NCBI GenBank assembly: GCA_002361425.1
Contig: DESW01000028.1
Span: 1 to 47,285 of the forward strand
Reading direction: 5' to 3'
Source: Candidatus Saccharibacteria bacterium UBA3304
GTDB taxonomy: Bacteria; Patescibacteriota; Saccharimonadia; Saccharimonadales; Saccharimonadaceae
DNA length: 47,285 nt
In this document: positions 1 through 7,624 of the stretch, piece after piece
How positions within the stretch are numbered: the stretch's first letter is position 1
Layout: each line of letters begins with the position of its first letter
Program-made: the position numbers and the translations under genes
Notes under the pieces: model-generated
What the model saw: the letters and a program-made list of their open reading frames with translations, nothing else
The model's database searches: none
What the model was told of the DNA's origin: nothing

Positions 1-231
1 GCAGAGCATATCGATAACTGCGTTAAGGCCGGCTTCCTCAAAAAGATTCCAAACGCCGCCCGTACACTAGAAGTTATTCCAATTGAAACTCATGAAGAGA
101 CGCACAAGCTCTTCAAGAAGAAGCTCGATGAGCTAAATGCTAAGCTTGCCGAGAACCCGAATGACTCTGGCATTAAGGACGATATTACTACGTTAAAGGG
201 TGCGGCAAAGCTTCTAGGCCTCGTCATCTAG
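1..231 (+). CDS. C-terminal part of an unrecognised protein (5' truncated by window edge)
   Basis: Frame 1 is open from the first base to a TAG at 229-231 and gives 76 residues. The tail is charged and helical, with a KLFKKKLDELNAKL stretch that could form a coiled coil, and it ends in LLGLVI. I do not recognise the family from this fragment. The codon use (gcc, ctc, aag, att/atc) matches the following genes, so it reads as native chromosomal sequence. The next gene begins 25 nt downstream with its own -10 box, so the two need not share a transcript. Confidence 0.75.
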   Translation, partial: AEHIDNCVKAGFLKKIPNAARTLEVIPIETHEETHKLFKKKLDELNAKLAENPNDSGIKDDITTLKGAAKLLGLVI

Positions 232-243
232 CCCTCAAAATGC

Positions 244-249
244 TATAAT
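244..249 (+). promoter_or_regulatory. Extended -10 box, leaderless-type
   Basis: TGCTATAAT at 241-249 is an extended -10 whose TATAAT ends 7 nt before the ATG at 257. Transcription would start at or next to the ATG. No Shine-Dalgarno sequence is present. Confidence 0.7.
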
Positions 250-256
250 AATAGAG

Positions 257-1687
257 ATGAAAAAAGAGCCGGGTTTTATTTACCGCATCTTTCTACTATT
301 TGGCGACGCGCTAGCGATTATCTTTTCTTTCACTTTCGCCTATTATTTTCGCACTCACATTGATTCGCGCCCATTCTTCTTTGAATCCGAGCTCGTAGAC
401 TTTGCGCTCACTAACCTCGTACTCTTACCGGTTTGGTTAATTATTCTTGTCTGTCTTGGTGTTTATAAGCGCAGCGTGATTGAGCGCCCACTTGCACTCG
501 CTGGTCGCCTCCTCGTCGCTAGTATCCTCGGCGTCATGTCTATCATTACTTACGACTTCTTTATCAATAACACTACGATCGCATCCAGCTCACTTTTCCC
601 GGTGCGCGGTATTGCGGCTCTCACGGCAGCCTTCTGTTTTGTCACTCTTATCCTTGAGCGCGGCATTATTAGCGCCATTCGCAAAGCTTTCCTTCGCCAC
701 AGCGTTGGCCTTATTCGCACGGTTATCGTTGGCGATAGCCAGAACACTACCCAGCTTCTCATGGGCATCTGGCCAGAGACCGGCTTCAAGGTTGTCGGTG
801 TCGTTGCTAGCGACAAATACGTTCCAGAAGAATGGAAGAAGCGCCAGTACGATTCGCTCGATACGGCCGTAAAGAATCTCCGCCCAGACGCTATTATCCA
901 CACTGGCGGCAAGAATATTGAGGAAGTTAACCGTGTTGCGATTAACCATCACGCCCTCTATTACTACTCGCCAGCTAACGACTCCATCATTACGCTCAGC
1001 GGTAAGGTTGAATGGATTGCCGCAACGCCTATTGTCCTTATTCGCACTACGCCACTCCATGGTGCCGCTCGTGCGCTTAAACGCCTTATCGATATTATTC
1101 TCAGCCTTATCTTTATCATCCTTGCATCGCCATTCATGCTATTCGTCTTTATTGCGCAGAAGATTGCCGATCCAAAGGCGCCTGCTATCTATAAGGACGT
1201 TCGCCTCACGCGCTTCGATAGGGAATTTAATCTCCTTAAGTTCCGCAGTATGAAGACTGAGTATTGTGGCCTTACGCCAGAGCAGGCCTTTGAAAAGATG
1301 GGCAAATCTGAGCTTTCTGAGAAGTATCGCAAAGGTGGCGACTTCATCAAGAACGACCCACGCTACACTAAGCTCGGCAACTTCCTTCGCAAGACTTCGC
1401 TCGACGAATTGCCTCAGCTCTTCAATATTCTTAAGGGCGACATTTCGCTTATCGGTCCACGTGCACTTCAGCCATTTGAGCTCAAGACTTATGGTGACCG
1501 TAGCCTCATTCTCTCTGTTAAATCCGGCCTTACTGGTCTCGCCCAGGTCTCTGGCCGCCGCGATATCTCCTTCAACGAGCGCCGCGCTCTCGACGTTTAT
1601 TACGTCCAGAACTGGTCGCTCGCCCTTGATCTCTCGATTTTCTTCCGTACTATTCTCGCAGTCTTAAAACATGATGGAGCAAAATGA
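257..1687 (+). CDS. Polyprenyl-phosphate sugar-1-phosphate transferase (WbaP/CpsE-like)
   Basis: This 476-residue membrane enzyme should load a sugar phosphate from a nucleotide sugar onto undecaprenyl phosphate and so start a surface glycan. Four hydrophobic helices occupy roughly residues 10-135. A Rossmann-like middle domain (about 145-260, with VRTVIVGDS near its start) follows. The C-terminal bacterial sugar transferase domain (PF02397 type) begins with a helix near 275 and shows LLKFRSMKTE, SLDELPQLFNILKGD and SLIGPRAL. Length and order fit the long class of these enzymes. The stop overlaps the next start in an ATGA, so it is the first gene of a three-gene operon with GT2 and GtrA. The sugar is not predictable. 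Confidence 0.9.
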   Translation: MKKEPGFIYRIFLLFGDALAIIFSFTFAYYFRTHIDSRPFFFESELVDFALTNLVLLPVWLIILVCLGVYKRSVIERPLALAGRLLVASILGVMSIITYDFFINNTTIASSSLFPVRGIAALTAAFCFVTLILERGIISAIRKAFLRHSVGLIRTVIVGDSQNTTQLLMGIWPETGFKVVGVVASDKYVPEEWKKRQYDSLDTAVKNLRPDAIIHTGGKNIEEVNRVAINHHALYYYSPANDSIITLSGKVEWIAATPIVLIRTTPLHGAARALKRLIDIILSLIFIILASPFMLFVFIAQKIADPKAPAIYKDVRLTRFDREFNLLKFRSMKTEYCGLTPEQAFEKMGKSELSEKYRKGGDFIKNDPRYTKLGNFLRKTSLDELPQLFNILKGDISLIGPRALQPFELKTYGDRSLILSVKSGLTGLAQVSGRRDISFNERRALDVYYVQNWSLALDLSIFFRTILAVLKHDGAK

Positions 1688-2664
1688 AAATGAAAACCAT
1701 TTCCGTAGTAATCCCAGTTTATAACGAAGAAAAGGGCTTCAAGAAGTTCTATACTGAGATGCTTGAGCCGGAACTCAAAAAACTCAAATACAATTACGAA
1801 GTTATTCTAGTTAATGACGGTAGCCGCGATAAAACCCTCGAGATTGTACAGGGCATGGCAGATAAAGACAGCCATATCAAGGTGCTCGCTTTCTCGCGCA
1901 ACTTTGGTAAGGAAGTTGCTCTTACTGCCGGTATCCGCGAAGCGATTGGCGACGCAATCCTAACGATCGACGCTGATGGCCAGCAGCCACCAAAGCTCAT
2001 CCCAGAGTTCATCGAGAAATGGGAGCAGGGCGGCGAAATTGTTATTGGCGTTCGTGGCAAATACGAAAAACACGGCTTCATCGCTAAGCTCGGCAGCAAG
2101 CTCTTCTACAAGATGCTTAATGGCATGGGTGTCAAAGATACCGTTCCGGGCAGCACCGATTTCCGCATCATCGACCGCTGTGTCGCAGACGAATATAACA
2201 AGCTCACTGAGCACGGCCGCATCACTCGTGGTCTCATGGACTGGATGGGCTTCAAGAAAGTCTACATCGACTACATCTATGGCAACCGTCTCGCCGGCAA
2301 GCCAAGCTACAACTTCGGTAAGCTCTTTAATCTCGCTATCGATAGCTTCATTAGTCTCAGTTCTACGCCACTCATGATCTTTGGCTGGATTGGCGCCTTC
2401 ATTACTATTGCTAGCTTCATTCTCGGTGTCTTTGTTGGTATTGAAGAATTCATTATGGGTGACCCAATCGGTCTCAAGTGGACTGGTACTACCTGTGTCG
2501 CTATCTTCATTACCTTCCTCGTCGGCCTCTTGCTTATTTCCCAGGCCATCACCGCGCTCTACATTTCACACATCCACGCTGAAGCTCAGGGCCGTCCGCT
2601 CTACATTATCGATCACAAAAACTCCAGGAATTTGAAAGATGAAGGAAAAGCTAAAAAAGCTTAA
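1684..2664 (+). CDS. Family 2 polyprenyl-phosphate glycosyltransferase (GtrB/DPM-like)
   Basis: A 326-residue GT2 enzyme. The GT-A core shows VVIPVYNEE (near residue 8), LVNDGSRDKT (near 42) and a DxD-type motif in DADGQQPP (near 97). Two hydrophobic helices at the C-terminus (about 230-255 and 265-290) anchor it in the membrane, as in GtrB, ArnC and dolichyl-phosphate mannose synthase relatives, which move a sugar from a nucleotide donor to polyprenyl phosphate. It overlaps the upstream gene by 4 nt (ATGA) and the downstream GtrA-type gene by 26 nt. The GtrB-GtrA pairing supports a lipid-linked sugar that is flipped outward for glycan decoration. Confidence 0.88.
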   Translation: MKMKTISVVIPVYNEEKGFKKFYTEMLEPELKKLKYNYEVILVNDGSRDKTLEIVQGMADKDSHIKVLAFSRNFGKEVALTAGIREAIGDAILTIDADGQQPPKLIPEFIEKWEQGGEIVIGVRGKYEKHGFIAKLGSKLFYKMLNGMGVKDTVPGSTDFRIIDRCVADEYNKLTEHGRITRGLMDWMGFKKVYIDYIYGNRLAGKPSYNFGKLFNLAIDSFISLSSTPLMIFGWIGAFITIASFILGVFVGIEEFIMGDPIGLKWTGTTCVAIFITFLVGLLLISQAITALYISHIHAEAQGRPLYIIDHKNSRNLKDEGKAKKA

Positions 2665-3103
2665 CGAGTCCAAACTCATCAAGAAGCACGGCGAGAAAAT
2701 CCGCTTCGTGCTTGTCGGCGGTTTTAATACCGTCCTAGATTTCTGCATCTTCGGCCTCCTTGCCAATATCATCGGCATTGATAAAGTCATCGCAAACATT
2801 ATTTCGACCGCAATCTGCATTACGATTAGCTTCATCCTCAATTACAAGTTCGTCTGGAAGAGCGAAAAATCTCTCAAAGCCACGGTTATCGGCTTCCTCG
2901 CTGTCTCATTATTCAGCGCCTGGGTCGTCCAGTCTCTCGTCATTATGGGCGTCACGGCAGTGCTCGGCGAATCTGGTCTCAACAAGCTTATCGCTAAGGC
3001 TTGTGGCTCGGTTGCCGGTATGGTTACCAACTACTTTGGCTACAAATTCGTCTTCAAGAAACAGCCCGAAGAAGAGAAGAAGCCAAAGACTAGCAAAAAA
3101 TAG
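2639..3103 (+). CDS. GtrA-family membrane protein
   Basis: A 154-residue protein with four hydrophobic helices and the GtrA signature near the N-terminus (RFVLVGGFNTVLDF) followed by LNYKFVW and, near the C-terminus, a second NYFGYKFVF. GtrA-family proteins are thought to help translocate polyprenyl-linked monosaccharides across the membrane. The start at 2639 lies inside the end of the GT2 gene, so translation is probably coupled; a weak AGGA precedes it. The C-terminus is a Lys/Glu-rich cytoplasmic tail. Third and last gene of this operon. Confidence 0.85.
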   Translation: MKEKLKKLNESKLIKKHGEKIRFVLVGGFNTVLDFCIFGLLANIIGIDKVIANIISTAICITISFILNYKFVWKSEKSLKATVIGFLAVSLFSAWVVQSLVIMGVTAVLGESGLNKLIAKACGSVAGMVTNYFGYKFVFKKQPEEEKKPKTSKK

Positions 3104-3113
3104 AAAAATATGC

Positions 3114-3119
3114 TATAAT
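3114..3119 (+). promoter_or_regulatory. Extended -10 box upstream of an orphan gene
   Basis: TGCTATAAT at 3111-3119. TATAAT ends 6 nt before an ATG at 3126 that is in frame with the orphan gene starting at 3201. The stretch 3127-3148 can fold into a hairpin (GACTCAGCC against GGTTGAGTC). Confidence 0.65.
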
Positions 3120-3200
3120 ATAAATATGGACTCAGCCAGCCGGTTGAGTCTAAATTTATTGTCGCTAAAAGCGGCACGTACTTTTGAAAGGAGTATTTCT

Positions 3201-3689
3201 ATGAAAGCTAACTATCTGATTAAGGGGCTCGACTCGTTGAAGCTGAACTACACGCAGATCGGAAACGGACACTTCATGCAGAACATTGTACCGGAGCTGT
3301 ACGAACTGACGCTCGTTACGCTCGCCGGCAATGTAGCCGAGCTGGCATTTAGTCCTACGGAGAACGTTCCGGAGGAGCTGCGCGATTCTTGCCATGAGTA
3401 CACCCTGTCAGTCCACGCTCATAAGGACTTTTCGCTGATCATCCGCACTGCGTCCTGCAATACTGTGAGATATCTGGTTCTTACTGGTGTCGAAGATGTG
3501 AATGGTAAACCGTTCTTCCATTACGACGTTATGCAGAAGCCGGTCGCTGGTGCTAAGGTTACGGATTCTATCTTCCGCGACACGACCTATAACTATCTGC
3601 GTGACAACGGCTTTGAGCCTATGGAGCGCTTCGACGATTTCGACTCGAGCAGCTTCATGGTCATCTTCGAAAACGGCGAAATCAAATAA
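3201..3689 (+). CDS. Orphan protein, unknown function
   Basis: A 162-residue soluble protein with no signal peptide and no membrane segment, mixed alpha/beta by appearance. I recognise no domain. The start at 3201 is chosen because AAAGGAG sits at 3189-3195 with good spacing. A second in-frame ATG at 3126 has leaderless geometry and would add 25 residues rich in Ser, Leu and Arg. Codon use (ctg, cgg, gag) differs from the flanking ctc/att-rich genes. It stands alone with its own promoter, structured leader and strong terminator, the same design as the orphan units at 33.6-42.9 kb. Confidence 0.75.
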   Translation: MKANYLIKGLDSLKLNYTQIGNGHFMQNIVPELYELTLVTLAGNVAELAFSPTENVPEELRDSCHEYTLSVHAHKDFSLIIRTASCNTVRYLVLTGVEDVNGKPFFHYDVMQKPVAGAKVTDSIFRDTTYNYLRDNGFEPMERFDDFDSSSFMVIFENGEIK

Positions 3690-3697
3690 CTCCACCT

Positions 3698-3729
3698 GCC
3701 ACGGATTCTTTCCAAATCCGTGGCTTTTT
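3698..3729 (+). terminator. Intrinsic terminator after orphan gene
   Basis: A perfect 10-bp stem (GCCACGGATT / AATCCGTGGC) with a 7-nt loop is followed by five T. It lies 8 nt past the stop. Confidence 0.85.
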
Positions 3730-3734
3730 CTTGC

Positions 3735-3740
3735 TAAAAT
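3735..3740 (+). promoter_or_regulatory. -10 box, leaderless-type
   Basis: TGCTAAAAT at 3732-3740. The hexamer TAAAAT ends 6 nt before the ATG at 3747. Confidence 0.55.
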
Positions 3741-3746
3741 ATGTGT

Positions 3747-4856
3747 ATGAATAAACGCAGTCGCAAAATTATCCGAGTTTCTATTCTCGGCATCGTGACC
3801 AACCTCGCCCTCGCAGGCTTCAAGATTTTTGTCGGCTTGCTTTCTAACTCTATCGCGATTATTCTTGACGCGGTTAATAACTTCAGCGACTCGCTCTCGT
3901 CTATCGTCACGATTATCGGCACGACTTTTGCTAACAAGGCTCCGGACAAAAACCACCCGATGGGGCATGGTCGCAGTGAATATCTCAGCACAGTCATTAT
4001 AGGTGGGCTCATTGTATATATCGGCCTTACGGCCCTTATTGAGTCGGTCAAAAAGATCATCACGCCAGAGCCAGTAGATTATCAGAACGTGACGGTTATT
4101 GTCGTAGCGGTCGCGCTAGCGGTAAAGATTATGCTCGGCCTTTATGTCCGCCACCGCGGCAAGAAGCTCGAGTCGAGCGCCCTCGTCGGCTCCGGCATTG
4201 ATGCGCTCTATGATGCAATTATTTCCGCCGCTACGCTTGTCGCTATTGTTGTATTTTTCACAACAAACATCTCTATTGAGCCGTACCTTGCCGCCGCAAT
4301 TTCGCTCTTCATTTTGCGTTCCGGCGCCAAGCTTATTAAAGAGGCCTTTAGTATTATCCTCGGTGAGCGCGCCGATCCAAAGCTAACCAAGCACATCAAG
4401 GCGGACGTTGCAAAAGTCGAGGGCGTAAATGATGCCTTTGACCTCGTCATCCATGATTACGGCAACGATTTTGTGCTCGCATCCGTCAATGTCGAGGTTG
4501 ACCACAAGCTAACCGCCAGCCAGATTGACGATTTGTCGCGCACTATCCAAAAGACTATCTATAAAAAATACCGCGTCATCATTAACTCGGTTGGTATTTA
4601 TGCTATTGATCTAAACGACGAGACAATAGAGAAGCTCTGGCGCACGGTGGCGGAAATCCGCGAGCGCTACGAGCATATTATTAATGTCCACGGTTTCCAT
4701 GTGGATCTCAATGATCGCGAAATCTCCTTCGATATTGTTGTAGATTTTACAACAAAAGACCGCAAAGCCTACTATCGCCAGTTCTGCCAAGAAGTGCAGG
4801 CCGCTATCCCAGACTATGCTATTAGCGTCACGCTAGACGCAGACATTACTGATTAA
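3747..4856 (+). CDS. Cation diffusion facilitator (CDF) transporter, possibly Mn-type
   Basis: A 369-residue transporter that should export a divalent metal in exchange for protons. Six hydrophobic helices fill roughly residues 10-205, and a cytoplasmic metal-binding domain with several His/Asp fills the rest. Family hallmarks are LDAVNNFSDSLSS in TM2 and HPMGHGR after it. The TM2/TM5 metal site reads N-x-x-x-D (NNFSD) and D-x-x-x-D (DALYD), without the TM5 histidine usual in Zn transporters. N-D-D-D sites occur in Mn exporters of the MntE type, so Mn is my inference. I start at 3747 rather than 3741 because of the -10 spacing. Its 3' end overlaps the convergent kinase-like gene by 11 nt. Confidence 0.9.
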   Translation: MNKRSRKIIRVSILGIVTNLALAGFKIFVGLLSNSIAIILDAVNNFSDSLSSIVTIIGTTFANKAPDKNHPMGHGRSEYLSTVIIGGLIVYIGLTALIESVKKIITPEPVDYQNVTVIVVAVALAVKIMLGLYVRHRGKKLESSALVGSGIDALYDAIISAATLVAIVVFFTTNISIEPYLAAAISLFILRSGAKLIKEAFSIILGERADPKLTKHIKADVAKVEGVNDAFDLVIHDYGNDFVLASVNVEVDHKLTASQIDDLSRTIQKTIYKKYRVIINSVGIYAIDLNDETIEKLWRTVAEIRERYEHIINVHGFHVDLNDREISFDIVVDFTTKDRKAYYRQFCQEVQAAIPDYAISVTLDADITD

Positions 4857-5418
4857 TCTTCTTGAATTGTTTGCGGGCAATCAGGCCCCATTCGCCAAGT
4901 ACTTCATCAATGCGCTCTTGGACGTCGTCCGGCGTGTTGCCGCCGTCGATTTCGCGCACCTTTACGCCATTCATAGAGAGCACGCGAATCATGCCGGTGA
5001 CAGCGCGTTCATAGGCGTCTTGTCTGCGCTCTACGGCGGCACGTGTATCGTCGACACGTTTGCGTTTGACGAGGCGATTCCATAATTCGCCGCGCGGTAC
5101 GCGCAGCACGATTGCGCCATCAAAGTGCGGCATATAGCCATGCTCAACCATCCAGTAAACTTGTTGCACGCTAGAAGGGAAGCCGTCCAAAACCAGTCTA
5201 TCTAGACTATGCTGATAATTCGACAGCGTCTGCGCCAATACTTCGAGGTTTTTCTCGGCGTCGACCGTCATACCGTGGTTAAGTGCGAGCGTTACGTCGC
5301 GATCGTTAAGATTCATGAGCAAGTTGCGCGAAGAAATCCAACGCATGCCATGCCTTGCGGCCGTCTTTTGGCCCTGAACACTTTTGCCGGCACCCGGCGC
5401 ACCAAAGAATGCAATCAT
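4846..5418 (-). CDS. Adenylate-kinase-like P-loop kinase with altered NMP site
   Basis: A 190-residue protein beginning with beta1 and a Walker A loop, GAPGAGKS (residues 6-13). LDGFPSSVQQ corresponds to the NMP-binding loop LDGFPRTxxQ, and the LID is short. Two arginines that hold AMP in adenylate kinases appear replaced: GFPR reads GFPS, and the ISTGDMLR-like segment reads ISSRNLLMN. This looks like a paralogue with a different or lost nucleoside-monophosphate substrate. The ATG at 5418 overlaps the upstream membrane-protein stop (ATGA). An in-frame extension further upstream would run back through that gene and is unlikely. Confidence 0.8.
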   Translation of the reverse strand: MIAFFGAPGAGKSVQGQKTAARHGMRWISSRNLLMNLNDRDVTLALNHGMTVDAEKNLEVLAQTLSNYQHSLDRLVLDGFPSSVQQVYWMVEHGYMPHFDGAIVLRVPRGELWNRLVKRKRVDDTRAAVERRQDAYERAVTGMIRVLSMNGVKVREIDGGNTPDDVQERIDEVLGEWGLIARKQFKKINQ

Positions 5419-5996
5419 TCGCACCCCTCTGGCAGTAGTATTAGGCCGAAGAAAGCGAAGAGATAGGCGGATTCGAACCAAAAGATTCCGTTCATAAAGA
5501 AATCTAAGCGCATCGCGTCGCAAACACAGAAGAAGATTGCATAGATTACGAAGAGCATTGAATATGCTAGGGTGATTTTGCGCTCGGCGCGGGCCATTTG
5601 CGTGACACCAATGAGTACCATTGCGACGAACATGATGCCGGCGAAGCAGCGATGAATTGTGGCTGGCATGCTTTCGTCTGGCACGTGCGGACTAATCGAG
5701 AGTGCCATAAATGCGCCAATAAAAACGTACATGAGAAAGCGCCAAACGAAGCCGCGGCTCTGCGCCTTAGTGAGCAGATAATAGACAGACAGAACAACAA
5801 TTGCCATGTTGCCAGCACAGAAGAGTAGAGAACTCCATAAGTTTAGGCCGACGTAACGACTAATCGTGAGCGATGCGTCGCCTGCGCGCCCATCAAAGAG
5901 CCAATAAGATCCAATAATTCCAATGTATTCCAATGCAAAAATAAGCAGCGAGATTAATAAGAGTTTTTTACTTGGCTTTGTTGCGCTTGTGTCCAT
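5415..5996 (-). CDS. Polytopic membrane protein, unknown function
   Basis: A 193-residue protein with six hydrophobic helices and a short charged N-terminus (MDTSATKPSKK). It has no recognised catalytic motif. The layout, with a conserved-looking loop HVPDESMPATIHR between helices 3 and 4, recalls DUF998-type proteins, but that is only a guess. The start at 5996 is set by an extended -10 whose TATAAT ends 6 nt upstream. The stop overlaps the start of the kinase-like gene, so the two form an operon. Confidence 0.75.
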   Translation of the reverse strand: MDTSATKPSKKLLLISLLIFALEYIGIIGSYWLFDGRAGDASLTISRYVGLNLWSSLLFCAGNMAIVVLSVYYLLTKAQSRGFVWRFLMYVFIGAFMALSISPHVPDESMPATIHRCFAGIMFVAMVLIGVTQMARAERKITLAYSMLFVIYAIFFCVCDAMRLDFFMNGIFWFESAYLFAFFGLILLPEGCE

Positions 5997-6002
5997 AAGG
6001 CC

Positions 6003-6008
6003 ATTATA
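6003..6008 (-). promoter_or_regulatory. Extended -10 box, leaderless-type (minus strand)
   Basis: On the minus strand, TGCTATAAT is followed after 6 nt by the ATG at 5996. Confidence 0.7.
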
Positions 6009-6045
6009 GCATTTTTGACAACTACTAAAAATTATATGAAAAGTA

Positions 6046-6074
6046 TTGACGAAAACAGGTAAAAATGATAGAAT
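6046..6074 (+). promoter_or_regulatory. Sigma70-type promoter of the polysaccharide operon
   Basis: TTGACG (6046-6051), a 17-nt spacer and TAGAAT (6069-6074). It drives a leader of about 80 nt before the ATG at 6162. The leader holds three GGTAC/GTACC copies (6099-6103, 6115-6120, 6141-6145) and a T6 run (6135-6140), so alternative pairings are possible. GAGGTG at 6152-6157 is the ribosome-binding site. Confidence 0.75.
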
Positions 6075-6161
6075 AATATGCAAATCCTATGGGTGGGAGG
6101 TACATAGGCGGCCCGGTACCGGAAGACCAGGTCGTTTTTTGTACCAAAATGAGGTGAAAAT

Positions 6162-6857
6162 ATGAGTACAAACGCCGAAACCATAGAGAATAGAGAACAA
6201 ACTGCAATCAAAACCGGGACGCTCCTCAAGCTTCGCGCCCTCGGCTATCATTTCGTGAAACGCACTTTCGATATTGTTTTTGCGCTGGTTGGCGTCATTG
6301 CAGCTTCGCCTCTGTTTCTTATTGTCGCAATTGCGATTAAGACTACTAGTAAAGGCCCAGTCTTTTTCCGTCAACGCCGCACGGGCAAGGACGGCAAGGA
6401 GTTTGATATTCTTAAATTCCGCAGCATGACTGCAGACAATGATGTTCGTGACCTTTCGAAAGGTGACCAGTATACGACGGTCGGTAAGTTCATTCGCAGA
6501 ACTTCTATCGATGAACTTCCTCAGTTGATTAATATTGTAAAAGGCGAGATGTCTTTCGTTGGTCCACGCCCATGGATTCCTGAGTATTGGCAGAATATGA
6601 ATGATGAGCAGCGCGAGCGCAATTCTGTACGTCCAGGTATTACAGGCCTTGCGCAAGTTATGGGTCGCAATAGCATTAATATTTTTGATAAGATTGGCTA
6701 CGACCTAGAATATGTCCAATCGGCATCTATTCTTATGGATTTGAAAGTTATGGTTTTGACGATTAAGACCGCAGTGGTGGGCAAGAGCGTCAGCAATGGT
6801 AAGAGCGGCATCGCTGAAGATATCGAAGATCTTAAAAAGAAAAACCATAGGAGCTAA
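6162..6857 (+). CDS. Initiating sugar-1-phosphate transferase (PglC/WecP-like short form)
   Basis: A 231-residue bacterial sugar transferase (PF02397 type) without the N-terminal four-helix domain. A single membrane-inserted helix lies near residues 30-52, then FRQRRTGKDGKEFDILKF, SIDELPQLINIVKGEMSFVG and GLAQVMGRN. It transfers a sugar phosphate to undecaprenyl phosphate. As first gene of the operon to 14413 it most likely starts the repeat unit later built by the downstream glycosyltransferases. It is the second such enzyme in the window; the longer one at 257 probably starts a different glycan. Codon use matches the chromosome, unlike the genes from about 7.6 kb on. Confidence 0.9.
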   Translation: MSTNAETIENREQTAIKTGTLLKLRALGYHFVKRTFDIVFALVGVIAASPLFLIVAIAIKTTSKGPVFFRQRRTGKDGKEFDILKFRSMTADNDVRDLSKGDQYTTVGKFIRRTSIDELPQLINIVKGEMSFVGPRPWIPEYWQNMNDEQRERNSVRPGITGLAQVMGRNSINIFDKIGYDLEYVQSASILMDLKVMVLTIKTAVVGKSVSNGKSGIAEDIEDLKKKNHRS

Positions 6858-6859
6858 TA

Positions 6860-7624
6860 ATGAAGCAGGTGGCGTGCAAAAATCCTTTGGTTTCCATAGT
6901 AATTCCAGCGTATAATTGCGCTGCATTTATTTCTGATACTATCAAATCTATCCAAGCTCAGACTTATGAAAACTGGGAGCTTTTTGTTGTTGATGACTGC
7001 TCTGCGGACAATACAAAAGATATCGTAAATAGTTTCTCTGATGCTAGAATTAAACTAGTAGAGCAAAAGAAAAACGGTGGTGCTGCTAAAGCTAGAAACG
7101 TGGGCATAATGAAGGCAAAAGGAGATTATATAGCTTTTCTCGATTCTGACGATCTATGGCGTCCAGAAAAACTTGAGAAGCAAATCAGGTTCATGCAAGA
7201 GAATGACTCTGCTTTTTGCTTCACGGGTTATGAATTTGCTGATGAAAATGCAAAACCAAATGGCAAAATCGTATCGGTGCCGGCAAAAATTACCTACAAG
7301 CAGGCATTAAAAAATACGACGATTTTTACGAGTACCGTCATGTTTGATATGTCGAAGCTGAAGAAAGAAGACATTCTTATGCCGGACGTAAAAAGTGAAG
7401 ATACTGCAACCTGGTGGAAGGTTCTGAAGACTATCGACTATGCTGACGGCCTAAATGAGAATCTTAGCATTTACCGCCGCAGCAAGAATACGCTTTCTTC
7501 CGATAAAAAAGAAGCGATTAGGCGCATCTGGAATCTTTATCGTAAACAAGAGCAGTTGAATCTTGTTAGCAGCTCCGTGAATTTTGTAGGCTACGCGTTT
7601 AATGCAGTGAAGAGGAGAGTGTGA
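6860..7624 (+). CDS. Family 2 glycosyltransferase
   Basis: A 254-residue GT-A enzyme with VSIVIPAYNCAAFI (near residue 11), VVDDCSADNT (near 43), GGAAKARN and the metal-binding motif FLDSDDLW (near 94). There is no membrane segment. It should add one sugar to the lipid-linked repeat unit on the cytoplasmic face. It starts 2 nt after the sugar transferase stop and overlaps the next gene by one base (TGATG), so it is translationally coupled in the operon. Substrate unknown. Confidence 0.88.
   Translation: MKQVACKNPLVSIVIPAYNCAAFISDTIKSIQAQTYENWELFVVDDCSADNTKDIVNSFSDARIKLVEQKKNGGAAKARNVGIMKAKGDYIAFLDSDDLWRPEKLEKQIRFMQENDSAFCFTGYEFADENAKPNGKIVSVPAKITYKQALKNTTIFTSTVMFDMSKLKKEDILMPDVKSEDTATWWKVLKTIDYADGLNENLSIYRRSKNTLSSDKKEAIRRIWNLYRKQEQLNLVSSSVNFVGYAFNAVKRRV

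Noticed and set aside
2760..3689. A 309-codon frame joining the GtrA region to the orphan gene
   Set aside because: The first 120 codons overlap GtrA in another frame and have no protein character; the orphan has its own promoter and SD.
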